Shown: positions 1-7,731, numbered from the stretch's first letter. The stretch: 13,246 nt of DNA from Nitrococcus sp. (GCA_030452365.1 JAKDMK010000025.1:1-13246); one strand, 5' to 3'. Numbers and translations: made by a program. The notes: a model not told the origin generated them from the letters alone.

Positions 1-57
1 CCGCGCAGAATGACAGTACGGAAAAGTCATCCTGTGCAGAAGGGGGTGAGTAATTAC
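1..57. repeat. Terminal palindromic repeat, left copy
   Basis: Positions 4-57 match the reverse complement of 13192-13246 over about 55 aligned columns, with about 42 identical by hand count; the outer 18 columns match at 17. The copy can fold: 3-14 pairs with 26-37 (10 Watson-Crick pairs, one G-U, one mismatch) around an 11-nt loop. It lies directly downstream of the DUF4340 stop codon, the usual place for REP-type elements or terminators. I cannot name the family. It may also help end transcription of the minus-strand operon. Confidence 0.6.
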
Positions 58-71
58 CAGCCGTCTTCACA

Positions 72-1064
72 TCAGGAATGGCTCTTGGCCTTATCGGCGC
101 TGCCATCTTTAGCGCTGCTCGCCTTTGCCGACTTATCCCCCTCCTCGTCGCTGGATTTCCGAACTAGCGCGTCGCGTTTGAAGTCATGGATTTCAGCCAC
201 CGTCTCCTTGCTCACCTTGAACACATAGCCATTGGCGGAAGTCGTCAGGAGGTACGCATCGCCTTGATCCGCCTTGCTGAAGCGATATTTCACGCTTTCC
301 CCGTTCTTGAGCGTCAGGGTGTAGCTCAGCTCTGGTGTTGGTGTACTGGCGGATTCCTCCACCTTGCCCTGCACGTCCTCGAAAGTGAGGTTGGCGAGCC
401 GCTCGACGATGCGCGCGGCCTCGTCCGCATTCGTGCCGGCACCCTCACTCAGCCCGACCAGCCGCCATTTGTCATCCGTACGCTGCAACGTCAACGAAGG
501 CAGATCGATACGCACGATGGCTTCAGGCGGCTGGTGCAGGAGATTGCGAGCCATCCAATGAGTCGGCTCGGTGCTCGCCTGCCAGAGGCCAAAAGGGATT
601 TCATAGATCGCCTCGTTGTTTTCGGATCGAGCATAAACCCGGCTCGGCCCCGCCGACTCGCCAAGATACAGCGTAGCCCGTGTGTCATCACCGTGTTTCA
701 AGGTGATGCGGCGCTCGAAATGCTCCGCCCCCACCTGGAAACGCTGCATGGCGTTCTCAGTAATCGCCACCGGGAGGCGGGGATTCAGATCACGCAGCGC
801 AGCGAGAAAGCCATCTACTTTGGTCTCGGCTGCCGGAAAGCCATCCCGCGAGGGCAGGTGCCAGCCCTCTACGTCCTTTCGCAGCGTGATCGAGCCCTCC
901 TTCGGGGTGTCGATTACGATGCGGTCGACCTTTTCGGGCTCGAACACCAGCAGAGGCTGACCCGGTTCGGCGACGGCGTAGCGCTGGCCGTTCCAGAGCA
1001 GCGCGCCGGCTAGCAACAACTGCGCCGCAAGTACGGCAGCCAGAATAGTATTCATCCGCTTCAT
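72..1064 (-). CDS. DUF4340 domain protein, partner of GldA/GldFG-type ABC system
   Basis: A 330-residue protein with an N-terminal hydrophobic anchor (about residues 6-24) followed by a soluble region expected to face the periplasm. The body has the repeated beta-rich pattern of DUF4340 proteins: short blocks such as VDRIVIDTP and ITLRKD near residues 47-62, recurring further on as IVRIDLPSLTLQR. The tail (about 300-330) is low-complexity Lys/Ser/Ala/Asp. It is the last gene of the minus-strand operon, 3 bp after the fused permease gene, with a good ribosome site (AAGGAGC, about 1073-1079) set by the overlapping upstream gene. DUF4340 proteins are known to sit next to GldG-type ABC auxiliary genes. 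The biochemical role is unknown; I infer a periplasmic subunit or partner of the transporter. Start at 1064 is supported by the ribosome site; a second ATG lies 9 bp further in. Confidence 0.85.
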   Translation of the reverse strand: MKRMNTILAAVLAAQLLLAGALLWNGQRYAVAEPGQPLLVFEPEKVDRIVIDTPKEGSITLRKDVEGWHLPSRDGFPAAETKVDGFLAALRDLNPRLPVAITENAMQRFQVGAEHFERRITLKHGDDTRATLYLGESAGPSRVYARSENNEAIYEIPFGLWQASTEPTHWMARNLLHQPPEAIVRIDLPSLTLQRTDDKWRLVGLSEGAGTNADEAARIVERLANLTFEDVQGKVEESASTPTPELSYTLTLKNGESVKYRFSKADQGDAYLLTTSANGYVFKVSKETVAEIHDFKRDALVRKSSDEEGDKSAKASSAKDGSADKAKSHS

Positions 1065-1067
1065 GCT

Positions 1068-3962
1068 TCAGCTCCTTCCTTGGTGCAGGACACCCAGGTA
1101 GTAACGCTCCCGGCGCCGCCGCGCGAGGCGCTGCACGCCGAAGACGATCGCCAAGGCGCCAAGCGCCGCTGCATAATTGAGGTATTCCCAAAAACGTTGC
1201 GCACCCTGCGACAGGGGGTCGAGCAAGCGCGAGTAGTGGCTGCGCCCGCGGATCGCGAGCAAGCCCGGGCCCTCCAGCGACCAATCAATGGCGTTCTGCA
1301 CGAGCTGTACCGAACTCATGTACTGCGTGCGGGTGGCATTGGCGATCAAATCCAGCGCGGTATCGGAGAGAAAGCTGTTGGAGCCGAACAGGATGAGACG
1401 GGCGGAGGTCGGTGAACGCTCGATTACCGCAGCGATCGTTGTCGGGGCATTCTCGTCGGCGGCACTCGCCTTTGCGTCCTTCTTCGTGTCCTCGCCCGTG
1501 CTCTTGCGCTCGAGAAGCGGCGATGGCTTGTCCTTGAAGTACGACTGGAATCGTCCCTGCACGACGGCCGCCAATACCTTGCGACCTCGATCCTCGCCGG
1601 TTGCGAAGCCCGTGCGCGGGTAACGCCTGAAATCCGGCTCGATGGTCTGCGCGTCCGAGGTCCATGCCTGGGGTGAGCTTTGCAGCACTCGGCTCACCTT
1701 GCGGTCCTTATTGGCCTGCGCCTCGATCTGCAGCGGTGAGGCCCAAGTCATGGTCACCCGCTCCAGGCCCGCGGTAATCGGGCTGTCGGCGAGCATGTCG
1801 TGCGGCCGGATATCGATCAGGAAAGGATAGGCGAGGCTGCGGATTTCCCGCACCCGTATACTACCCATCGTGCGCTCGATCGGTATTGGCAGCGCAATGT
1901 TCTGCGGATCGAGTACCATGGCCTCGGCGATTTCAATGCCCTTGGCCGCAAGCCACTCCTCCAGTCCGGTCGCGCGTTTCCTGACCGTAAGGGCGGCGCC
2001 ACCGAGGTTCACGTCGAATGGAGAGGCCGCGATCGCCACCGTGCCGCCGCGCATGAGGAACTGATCGATGGCGAAGAGCTGCTTGTCATCAAGCTCCCAG
2101 GGCGAAACCAGCAGCAGTAGATCGGTTCCCGCGGGCACGCGGCCCGAGCTCAGGTCGGTCTTGCGTAGCGCGGCGTTCTCCCCCAGAGTCGTTTCCAAGG
2201 TCTGGAACTGCGCTATTCCCTGAGCGTAGTGGCTGGGTCCGGGCGAAGGGGTGTAAAGCGCGATAGTCTTCAATAAACCCGTAGCGAAGCGTTTCAAGGC
2301 CGCCTCGATGTTGCGCTTGAGGTCCGCCTTGTCGAGGCTCTGCGGCAACGGAACCGGCACGCTCTGCTCGCCTCTGCGTAGCAGCATATAGAAGTAGAAC
2401 TGGTTTGGGTCCAGCAAGCTCATGACCATGGGCTGAAAACCGTACTTCTGCTGGATCTGTTGGGCAAGCTCACCTCCATCGGCCTGCGGGTCCTGAATCC
2501 TGACCTTCAGCTTTCCGTTCGCCTGCGCCGCAAGCTCGTCGAGAATGACAGCCAGATTTTGGCGCAGCTTCACCAGATCGGCAGGCAGACGCTGGTCGCT
2601 CGATAGGAAGCCGTGGAAAGTGACCGGCGCGGTGATATGGCTGAACACATTGCCGCCGCCTTGATAGGCGTAGAGCACCTTCTTTATGGTGCGCGTAATC
2701 TGATATTCGGGATTGCGCAGCTCGACTCGAAGCTCGCGATCCGATTCGCTCTTGATCTCGGTCAGATCGCGGAAATTCAATGTCCCATACTGATCGCCGT
2801 ACTTCACCAGGATGTGGAAATAGGAGTTCACCACTGAGGCCTGGTACTTGCTCTCGATGCGAAACGGTACGGGTCGGATACCGTAGCTCTTGGTCGCCTC
2901 GCGCTCGATCTCTGGATTCTGCTGGGGATCGACGAAGGAGACGCGAACACGCTCTCCGCCCACCACCGCGTACTCCTTCAACAGGTTTTTGAGCTGCGGA
3001 ACTAAAGGGGCCAGCAACGGATGCGTCTTGGCGCTGAAATAGCCGCGAATCAACAAGGGCTCCTGTAGCTGCGAGAGATAGAGCCGGGTCGCTGGGGAAA
3101 TGGAATAGACCTGGCCCGCCGTGATATCCGCTCGCGCCCAGCCGATTGGCTGCAGCCAGAAATTGGCGACAACGAAGTTGGCGACAAACAGCACTGCTGC
3201 GACCCGCCACTGCTGGTGACTGCGCCCGACCGAGCCGGCACCCGCCCAGCGCAGCCGCTCTAAGGCGTAGACGTTGAGCGTCAAGAACACGCCGGCGAGA
3301 CTTACATAGTAGTAGAGATCGCGCAGGTCGAGCACGCCGCGGGTGATCGATTCAAAGCGTGAGCCCGTGCCGAGGAGAGCCAAAATACCCGAGACCTGCT
3401 GCCCGAACAGGTCGGTAAGGGTATTGGAGCCGATGACATAGAACAGCGTGCAGATCAGCACGCTGCCGATCAGGCTTACAATCTGGTTGTCGGTGCGGCA
3501 GGAGACATAAAGCCCGATGGCCGTATAGGCCGCGGCGAGCAGCAAGGTAGCCAAGTAGCTGCCGATCACCGGGCCCCAGTCCAGGGGTCCCAAGATGGCG
3601 ACCGTGATGGTGAGCGGCAAGGTCAGCAGCAAGGCGACCGCCACCAAACCGATGCAGGCAAGGAACTTGCCAAGCACCAGCCGCAGCGGAGATACCGGTA
3701 CGGTCATCAGCAGCTCGAGCGTTCCGCAGCGGCGCTCCTCGCTCCACATCCGCATCGTTACGGCCGCCACCAGGAAGATGAGCAAGATGGGCATCCACTT
3801 GAACAATGGCCGAACGTCGGCAAGATTGCGGGCGAAGAAGGTCTCTACCCAGAAAAAGACAAACAAAGTCACGGCCAGAAAGGCCGCGAGAAAGATGTAG
3901 GCAACCGGTGAGCCGAAGAAGGCCGCCATTTCCTTACGCGCGACCCTCAGTACATCAGGCAT
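1068..3962 (-). CDS. Fused ABC-2 type permease (GldF-like) and GldG-like auxiliary protein
   Basis: A 964-residue inner-membrane protein. Residues 1-235 form an ABC-2 type permease: hydrophobic segments near 18-38, 56-72, 100-122, 132-152, 160-180 and 216-233, with the typical motif EERRCGTLELLMTVPVS at 75-91. A further segment at 253-271 leads into a large periplasmic region of the GldG / ABC_transp_aux type (about 275-925; it opens with RADITAGQVYSISP). A final membrane segment lies at 930-946 before a basic tail. In many bacteria these halves are separate GldF and GldG genes; here one uninterrupted frame joins them. A Lys/Asp/Ala-rich linker sits at about 818-840. The start at 3962 is chosen because a strong AGGAGGT lies just upstream and the protein begins with the expected permease N-terminus (MPDVLRVARKEMAAFFGSP). 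The frame stays open for 100 more codons upstream, but that stretch overlaps the ATPase gene. The substrate is not evident; GldAFG in Bacteroidetes serves gliding, which need not apply here. Confidence 0.9.
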   Translation of the reverse strand: MPDVLRVARKEMAAFFGSPVAYIFLAAFLAVTLFVFFWVETFFARNLADVRPLFKWMPILLIFLVAAVTMRMWSEERRCGTLELLMTVPVSPLRLVLGKFLACIGLVAVALLLTLPLTITVAILGPLDWGPVIGSYLATLLLAAAYTAIGLYVSCRTDNQIVSLIGSVLICTLFYVIGSNTLTDLFGQQVSGILALLGTGSRFESITRGVLDLRDLYYYVSLAGVFLTLNVYALERLRWAGAGSVGRSHQQWRVAAVLFVANFVVANFWLQPIGWARADITAGQVYSISPATRLYLSQLQEPLLIRGYFSAKTHPLLAPLVPQLKNLLKEYAVVGGERVRVSFVDPQQNPEIEREATKSYGIRPVPFRIESKYQASVVNSYFHILVKYGDQYGTLNFRDLTEIKSESDRELRVELRNPEYQITRTIKKVLYAYQGGGNVFSHITAPVTFHGFLSSDQRLPADLVKLRQNLAVILDELAAQANGKLKVRIQDPQADGGELAQQIQQKYGFQPMVMSLLDPNQFYFYMLLRRGEQSVPVPLPQSLDKADLKRNIEAALKRFATGLLKTIALYTPSPGPSHYAQGIAQFQTLETTLGENAALRKTDLSSGRVPAGTDLLLLVSPWELDDKQLFAIDQFLMRGGTVAIAASPFDVNLGGAALTVRKRATGLEEWLAAKGIEIAEAMVLDPQNIALPIPIERTMGSIRVREIRSLAYPFLIDIRPHDMLADSPITAGLERVTMTWASPLQIEAQANKDRKVSRVLQSSPQAWTSDAQTIEPDFRRYPRTGFATGEDRGRKVLAAVVQGRFQSYFKDKPSPLLERKSTGEDTKKDAKASAADENAPTTIAAVIERSPTSARLILFGSNSFLSDTALDLIANATRTQYMSSVQLVQNAIDWSLEGPGLLAIRGRSHYSRLLDPLSQGAQRFWEYLNYAAALGALAIVFGVQRLARRRRERYYLGVLHQGRS

Positions 3963-4896
3963 GGACAACCTCCTCTGCGTCGTTGATTTCGCGGAACACG
4001 GTCTCGAGCCCGGCGATCTCGGGCTGCAGCCGGTAGAGCGCGATGCCGTTTTCGTGCATTGCGCGTCCGATCGCGCAGGCGAACTCCCCCGGATCGCTCG
4101 GCCCGAGCGCCAGTCGATAGGAGTAGCGGTCTTGCTCGGCGCCAATCTCCTCGATACGCTCAACGCCGCAGACACTACCGAGCAAGAGGCGGGCGTGCTT
4201 GGGCGCCGCGCCCACCGAGAGCACGAGGCTTTGTGCCTGACCGAGCTCGCTGAGCTTGGCATCCAGCGCCAAGCGGCCCTGGCGAAGCATCAGCACACGA
4301 GTGCACACCGCCTCGACCTCCTGCAGAATGTGTGTCGAGAGCAGCACAGTGGCATGCTGCGCGAGGGAGTGAATCAGCGCACGCATGTGTTGAATCTGGC
4401 TCGGGTCGAGCCCATTGGTAGGCTCGTCAAGTATGATGATGCGCGGCTTGTGTAGGATCGCTCGCGCCACCCCGACCCGTTGCCGGTAACCCCGCGACAG
4501 CGTCGCCACGCGGTGCATAGCCCGAGCATCGAGACCGGTTGCGCCGATGGCCTCACGGATCGCCGCTGCACGCTCGGCCGACTGCACGCCCTGCAGCGAT
4601 GCTTGGTACTCCAGGTAATCGATAACGGTCATATCCGGGTAAAGCGGGCAATTCTCCGGCAGATAGCCGATGCGGCGCTGGATTTCATGGCGGTGGGTGG
4701 TGATATCGAAGCCGTCGATCATAATGTGGCCGGCGCTGGGATCGAGGTAGCCGGTCAGCATCTTCATGATCGTTGTCTTGCCGGCGCCGTTATGGCCCAG
4801 CAAACCGACGATCTCGCTGCGCTCTATGCGGAAGGAGACATCGCAGACCGCCTTGACATCACCGTAGCTAAGCGACAATTGTTCTGCTTCGATCAT
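3955..4896 (-). CDS. ABC transporter ATPase, GldA-like
   Basis: A 313-residue ATP-binding subunit that should power the fused permease downstream. All nucleotide-binding motifs are intact: Walker A GHNGAGKTT at 34-42, signature LSRGYRQ at 133-139, Walker B IIILDE ending at D157-E158, D-loop residues GLDP at 162-165, and switch histidine H189 in LLSTH. The YLPEN block at 78-82 after the Q-loop region is typical of ABC-2/GldA-type ATPases. Past residue 210 the C-terminal extension is less conserved. It is the first gene of the minus-strand operon, with a ribosome site AAGAGGAC at 4905-4912, and overlaps the permease gene by 8 bp. Family assignment is secure; the transported substrate is not known. 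Confidence 0.93.
   Translation of the reverse strand: MIEAEQLSLSYGDVKAVCDVSFRIERSEIVGLLGHNGAGKTTIMKMLTGYLDPSAGHIMIDGFDITTHRHEIQRRIGYLPENCPLYPDMTVIDYLEYQASLQGVQSAERAAAIREAIGATGLDARAMHRVATLSRGYRQRVGVARAILHKPRIIILDEPTNGLDPSQIQHMRALIHSLAQHATVLLSTHILQEVEAVCTRVLMLRQGRLALDAKLSELGQAQSLVLSVGAAPKHARLLLGSVCGVERIEEIGAEQDRYSYRLALGPSDPGEFACAIGRAMHENGIALYRLQPEIAGLETVFREINDAEEVVHA
3967..3974 (-). promoter_or_regulatory. Ribosome binding site that fixes the permease start
   Basis: Read on the minus strand this is AGGAGGTT, four bases upstream of the ATG at 3960-3962. It lies inside the end of the ATPase coding sequence and settles the permease start at 3962 rather than the upstream ATG at 4262. It also points to translational coupling, because the ATPase stop (3955-3957) falls just inside the permease gene. 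Confidence 0.75.
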
Positions 4897-5005
4897 GCGA
4901 AACAGTCCTCTTGCATATGTCTAAGATAAGTTGGAGGCGTTCGCGGGTCCGTCGCGATGAGACATGCTGGTTTGGAACCGCAGCCAAGGGCAGAGTGTAG
5001 CGATA

Positions 5006-5063
5006 GGGCCTGTTGACATCCACCCACGGCGTCGCATCGTGGTGGATGTCAACATGCCGGCCC
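5006..5063. promoter_or_regulatory. Long inverted repeat in divergent control region
   Basis: Positions 5011-5024 (TGTTGACATCCACC) pair perfectly with 5041-5054, leaving a 16-base loop (5025-5040). Inside the loop ACG (5026-5028) can pair with CGT (5038-5040). Outside, GGGCC (5006-5010) can pair with GGCCC (5059-5063) across a 4-base bulge. It lies between the divergent ABC operon and the YcxB-like gene. There is no T-run after it, so a simple terminator is unlikely, and neither flanking gene ends here. An operator, or an RNA or DNA hairpin with another role, is more plausible. The right arm overlaps the proposed -35 box of the rightward promoter. Confidence 0.6.
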
Positions 5064-5078
5064 ATTAATGATTAGAAT
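5049..5078 (+). promoter_or_regulatory. Candidate sigma70 promoter for the YcxB-like/murI genes
   Basis: A -10 box TAGAAT (5073-5078, 5 of 6 to consensus) has a weak -35 box TCAACA (5049-5054, 4 of 6) 18 bp upstream. Transcription would start near 5085, giving a leader of about 30 nt before the ATG at 5117. The local A+T-rich stretch stands out from its surroundings. The -35 box is part of the right arm of the inverted repeat, which would fit control by a bound protein. This is inference from the sequence only. Confidence 0.4.
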
Positions 5079-5116
5079 GGATCTTTCTATTCACCCTCAC
5101 GACGAGCCATTTCGCC

Positions 5117-5698
5117 ATGTCAAGTGTTGTCGACGATAATTCCCCGATGCCCGAGCAATCCGCCCCTTTGCCTATGAGCCAATCCGGTGGCGAGCCTCCA
5201 ATGCCTTACGAGGTTACGATCCGCATGGAAGACCCCATGCTACGGCGCGTATTGCGAGTGATCCTCAACCGCTATATGGGGCGCAAGCGCTACACCGTAG
5301 CGCTCATTTTCGGTTATGCCGTCATAGCGCTGCTCCTGTTGCATAATTACAGCTGGTATACCTGGGTGCTGGCCGGGCTGCTGGTAGTTGGGGCCGTAGT
5401 ACCTATACTGCTGCACTCGATGATGTTCCGCCGCTGGTTTCGGCAGTACCGGGCCGAGCAAGGTGAAGAGGCACAGTACCGCTTCGACGATACCGGCATT
5501 GAGGTGATCACTACCGCCGGCAAAGACCAGCTGCCGTGGCAAGAATTCAGCACGCTGGTTAAGCTTGAAGATGTCTGGCTGCTGTTCACGCGCCGCAATA
5601 ATGCGTTCACCATTCTGCCGTTGCGCGACCTGAATCCTGGCCTGCGCGATCTGATTACCGGCAAAATTGAGGCCAACGAAGGGGAGGTGATCGTCTGA
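5117..5698 (+). CDS. YcxB-like membrane protein
   Basis: A 193-residue protein with two closely spaced hydrophobic segments (about 59-78 and 81-101) and a C-terminal cytoplasmic domain (about 118-180). That domain shows the YcxB-like pattern: YRFDDTGIEVIT, then LPWQEFSTLVKLEDVWLLF, then a segment ending in ILPLRDL. The first 55 residues are Pro/Ser-rich and probably disordered. The function of YcxB-like proteins is not known to me; the C-terminal domain resembles small PH-like beta domains. It is the first gene of the rightward cluster, 54 bp before murI, so co-transcription is likely. The ribosome site is weak and there is another in-frame ATG at codon 11, so the exact start is uncertain. 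Confidence 0.7.
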   Translation: MSSVVDDNSPMPEQSAPLPMSQSGGEPPMPYEVTIRMEDPMLRRVLRVILNRYMGRKRYTVALIFGYAVIALLLLHNYSWYTWVLAGLLVVGAVVPILLHSMMFRRWFRQYRAEQGEEAQYRFDDTGIEVITTAGKDQLPWQEFSTLVKLEDVWLLFTRRNNAFTILPLRDLNPGLRDLITGKIEANEGEVIV

Positions 5699-5752
5699 GC
5701 ACCAACGCCTGCGGCAGTTTCTCATCGAGGGCGATCCGAGAGAAGCTAGCCG

Positions 5753-6598
5753 ATGGCCACTGCATTTGACCCTATCGGCATCTTCGACTCCGGCCTTGGC
5801 GGATTGTCGGTCGTCCAGGCCATACGGAGTTTGCTGCCGGCGGAGAATCTGCTCTATGTCGCCGATACTGCGCACGCACCTTACGGCGGGAGGCCGGGCG
5901 CATTCATCCGCGATCGCGCACTGACGCTGGCCTCCTTTCTTCAGGCACAAGAAGCCAAGGCGCTGGTCGTGGCATGCAATACCGCCACCGCGGCCGCCGC
6001 CGAAACGCTGCGCGCGCGGTTCGCTCTGCCCGTCATCGCCATGGAGCCGGCGGTGAAGCTCGCTGCCGCGGCCACCCGCTGCAACGTGGTCGGTGTGCTC
6101 GCGACGGAAGGCACGCTGGCGAGTGCGCGCTTTGCAGGGCTGCTGGCGCGCTTTGCCGGCGATGTGCGGGTCGTGACCCGCCCCGCACCGGATCTGGTGC
6201 GGCTGGTCGAGCGCGGCGAGATCGATGGGGCCGAGGCCATACGGCGGGTCGAAGCGCATGTGAATTATCTACTGCACCAGGGCAGCGACACCATCGTTCT
6301 GGGCTGTACACACTATCCTCACCTGCGGCCATTGATCGAGCGCGCGGCCGGCTCCGATGTGGCCATCATCGACACCGGGCCCGCCGTCGCGCGCCAGCTT
6401 CGAGCGCGGCTCGCCGAGCTGGCCTTGCTTCGACCGAGCAGCGGCCGCGGCATGCTGCGTATCTGGACCAGCGCAGCGGTAGAGTCTGCGCGGGCTGTGT
6501 CACGGCGCCTGATCCGCGCTCAGCACGGTGCACTTGTAGTCGAAGCCCTGCCGGCGCATGGGGCCGCTCCTCCCAGCCCCGTTAGGCGCCAATCATGA
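5753..6598 (+). CDS. murI: Glutamate racemase
   Basis: A 281-residue cytoplasmic enzyme that converts L-glutamate to D-glutamate for peptidoglycan synthesis. The family hallmarks are complete: IGIFDSGLGGLSV at 8-20 with D12-S13, the first catalytic cysteine C75 in VVACNTAT, and the second C185 in LGCTHYP with the adjacent H187. The PYGGRP block at 43-48 fits the substrate-site loop, with Gly where many homologues carry an acidic residue. Length is normal for the family. The start ATG at 5753 has a GAGAGAAG stretch upstream. The stop codon (6596-6598) overlaps the ATG of the next small gene, so the two are probably translated in a coupled way. Confidence 0.95.
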   Translation: MATAFDPIGIFDSGLGGLSVVQAIRSLLPAENLLYVADTAHAPYGGRPGAFIRDRALTLASFLQAQEAKALVVACNTATAAAAETLRARFALPVIAMEPAVKLAAAATRCNVVGVLATEGTLASARFAGLLARFAGDVRVVTRPAPDLVRLVERGEIDGAEAIRRVEAHVNYLLHQGSDTIVLGCTHYPHLRPLIERAAGSDVAIIDTGPAVARQLRARLAELALLRPSSGRGMLRIWTSAAVESARAVSRRLIRAQHGALVVEALPAHGAAPPSPVRRQS

Positions 6599-6843
6599 GT
6601 CCCACCGTCTTCCGAGAACAAGGCTATCGATTCTTCTTCTTCTCCCTGGAGGAGCAGCGAATACACGTCCATGTCCGGTCTTGCGATGGAGAGGCCAAAT
6701 TCTGGCTTGAGCCCGATATCCGATTGGCTAAGAATTACCGTTACTCGCAGGAACAGCTTCGCCGGATTCAAACTATTGTTGAGGCGCATCAAGATGAGTT
6801 CACATCCGCATGGAAGAAGCACTTCAGCCATCGAGGTGACTGA
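6595..6843 (+). CDS. DUF4160 domain protein
   Basis: An 82-residue protein that matches the DUF4160 family over its full length: a start like MSPTVFREQGYRFFFFS, a His motif IHVHVR at 23-28, the EAKFWLEP block at 33-40, and a helical end with LRRIQ..VEAH..EF..AW. The start codon overlaps the murI stop in an ATGA arrangement, so translation probably depends on murI. It overlaps the following DUF2442 gene by 50 bp. DUF4160 and DUF2442 genes often occur as neighbours and behave like a two-gene accessory cassette; a toxin-antitoxin role has been suspected for such pairs but I cannot show it here. The biochemical function is unknown. Confidence 0.85.
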   Translation: MSPTVFREQGYRFFFFSLEEQRIHVHVRSCDGEAKFWLEPDIRLAKNYRYSQEQLRRIQTIVEAHQDEFTSAWKKHFSHRGD

Positions 6844-7063
6844 CATTTCGCCGCATGGCATCTGGGTCTTGGCCGAAGCCGAGGAGATCTTTCTGCCATA
6901 CGAGATTTTCCCCTGGTTCAAGAAGGGATCGGTAGAAGCAGTCCTCAATGTCGAAGAGCAGTCGCCCGGACACTACCATTGGCCCGATCTGGATGTGGAT
7001 CTGGGAATCAACACTATGCGGGATCCGCAGCGTTATCCGCTCTCGTTTGATGCCGGCGCCTAA
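6794..7063 (+). CDS. DUF2442 domain protein
   Basis: An 89-residue protein of the DUF2442 family, shown by EVTDISPHGIWVLAEAEEIF near residue 14, the LPYEIFPWFKKG block at about 35-46, and the end GHYHWPDLDVDLGINTMRDP followed by a Pro-Leu close. The ATG at 6794 is preferred because GAGGCG lies 8-13 bp upstream and homologues have a short lead of similar length before the EVT motif. The frame also has an earlier start at 6671, but that would lie wholly inside DUF4160. The gene starts within the last 50 bp of DUF4160, so the pair is tightly linked. The function is unknown; the two products probably act together. Confidence 0.83.
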   Translation: MSSHPHGRSTSAIEVTDISPHGIWVLAEAEEIFLPYEIFPWFKKGSVEAVLNVEEQSPGHYHWPDLDVDLGINTMRDPQRYPLSFDAGA

Positions 7064-7181
7064 TACCTATCTCGGTGGGTAGCTCCGGGACTTCTCGGCT
7101 GTCACATCCCGCGTCGCTTGTGTTGTTCGCGAGAATGAGATATAGATCAACAAATCGCTAGCGGCTCGGAGTGGATCCCCG

Positions 7182-7610
7182 ATGCAAAAAGCCTATATCG
7201 ACCTGACGCAAACAGTGGCCATCGCGCTCGCCGTCGCCGGTTCGCTGAGCGGTTGCAGCCTGGTAACCTCCACCACGGACGCCATTGCGGAAAGCGTCCA
7301 TGCCACCACCGACGCCACCAGTTCGACCAGCCATTCGTTTGATTCGGATGATGCTCATGCGCGCGCGGCGCAGTTCGTCAAAAGCGACATAGACGCCATC
7401 CGCGCCGATGCGGCGCGCGGCCACGGCGAGGAAATCAGCACGCTCGCCTACCTGCTACACGAGCCCAACGCGACCGAGTTCGGCCGCTGGATGCAGGCGC
7501 ATTATGTGGAGCTGTTCGTCGGTCTGGAAAATCCGGAACAATTGCTGACTCGAATCGACCACGCCCGGCACGAGGTCTACACGGCGAGCGCGAACGGCGT
7601 GTCCCGGTGA
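7182..7610 (+). CDS. Small putative lipoprotein, DUF3015-like C-terminus
   Basis: A 142-residue protein with a lipoprotein signal peptide: hydrophobic stretch about 11-22 and lipobox LSGC with acylation at C25. Residue 26 is Ser, so outer-membrane sorting is expected. Residues 26-56 are Thr/Ser/Asp-rich and likely a linker. The C-terminal part (about 58-130) has the pattern FVKSDIDAIRADAARGHGEE, then LAYLL, then a WMQAHYVELF segment, which resembles the end of DUF3015-type proteins; this resemblance is from memory. The start has a fair ribosome site GGAGTGGA (7168-7175). It stands alone, with 118 bp of non-coding DNA upstream and a strong hairpin downstream. The function is unknown. Confidence 0.65.
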   Translation: MQKAYIDLTQTVAIALAVAGSLSGCSLVTSTTDAIAESVHATTDATSSTSHSFDSDDAHARAAQFVKSDIDAIRADAARGHGEEISTLAYLLHEPNATEFGRWMQAHYVELFVGLENPEQLLTRIDHARHEVYTASANGVSR

Positions 7611-7655
7611 CGAACGAAACCATGATCGGGAAAAACGGCCAGCCCGTAGCCCGTA

Positions 7656-7731
7656 GAGAAGAATGGCGGATTAGCGAAGCGTAATCCGCCATTCTTCTCG
7701 CACGAGGGTCGCGAGTAACCTCTTGGGTAAC
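7656..7731. repeat. Palindromic repeat element, copy 1 (left of vapBC)
   Basis: Contains a perfect 18-bp inverted repeat, 7656-7673 with 7682-7699, around an 8-base loop GCGAAGCG. The core GGCGGATTA / TAATCCGCC is of a type commonly seen as small dispersed hairpins in proteobacteria. A second, weaker hairpin follows (GTAACC 7715-7720 with GGTAAC 7726-7731, one mismatch). Positions 7677-7728 match 8922-8973 in the same orientation at 40 of 52 without gaps. It lies 45 bp after the lipoprotein stop and could also act as a transcript end, but no T-run follows. Confidence 0.75.

Noticed and set aside
186..1013. 275-codon plus-strand frame opposite the DUF4340 gene
   Set aside because: It is antisense to a well-supported gene, with Arg/His-rich composition typical of shadow frames and no recognisable domain.
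3963..4262. 100-codon N-terminal extension of the permease frame (start at 4262)
   Set aside because: It lies inside the ATPase gene, is Ser/Arg-rich low-quality sequence, and the strong AGGAGGT with a typical permease N-terminus supports the start at 3962.
5240..6259. 339-codon minus-strand frame over the YcxB-like gene and murI
   Set aside because: It spans two unrelated genes on the other strand, is rich in Gln/Arg/His, and has no known domain.
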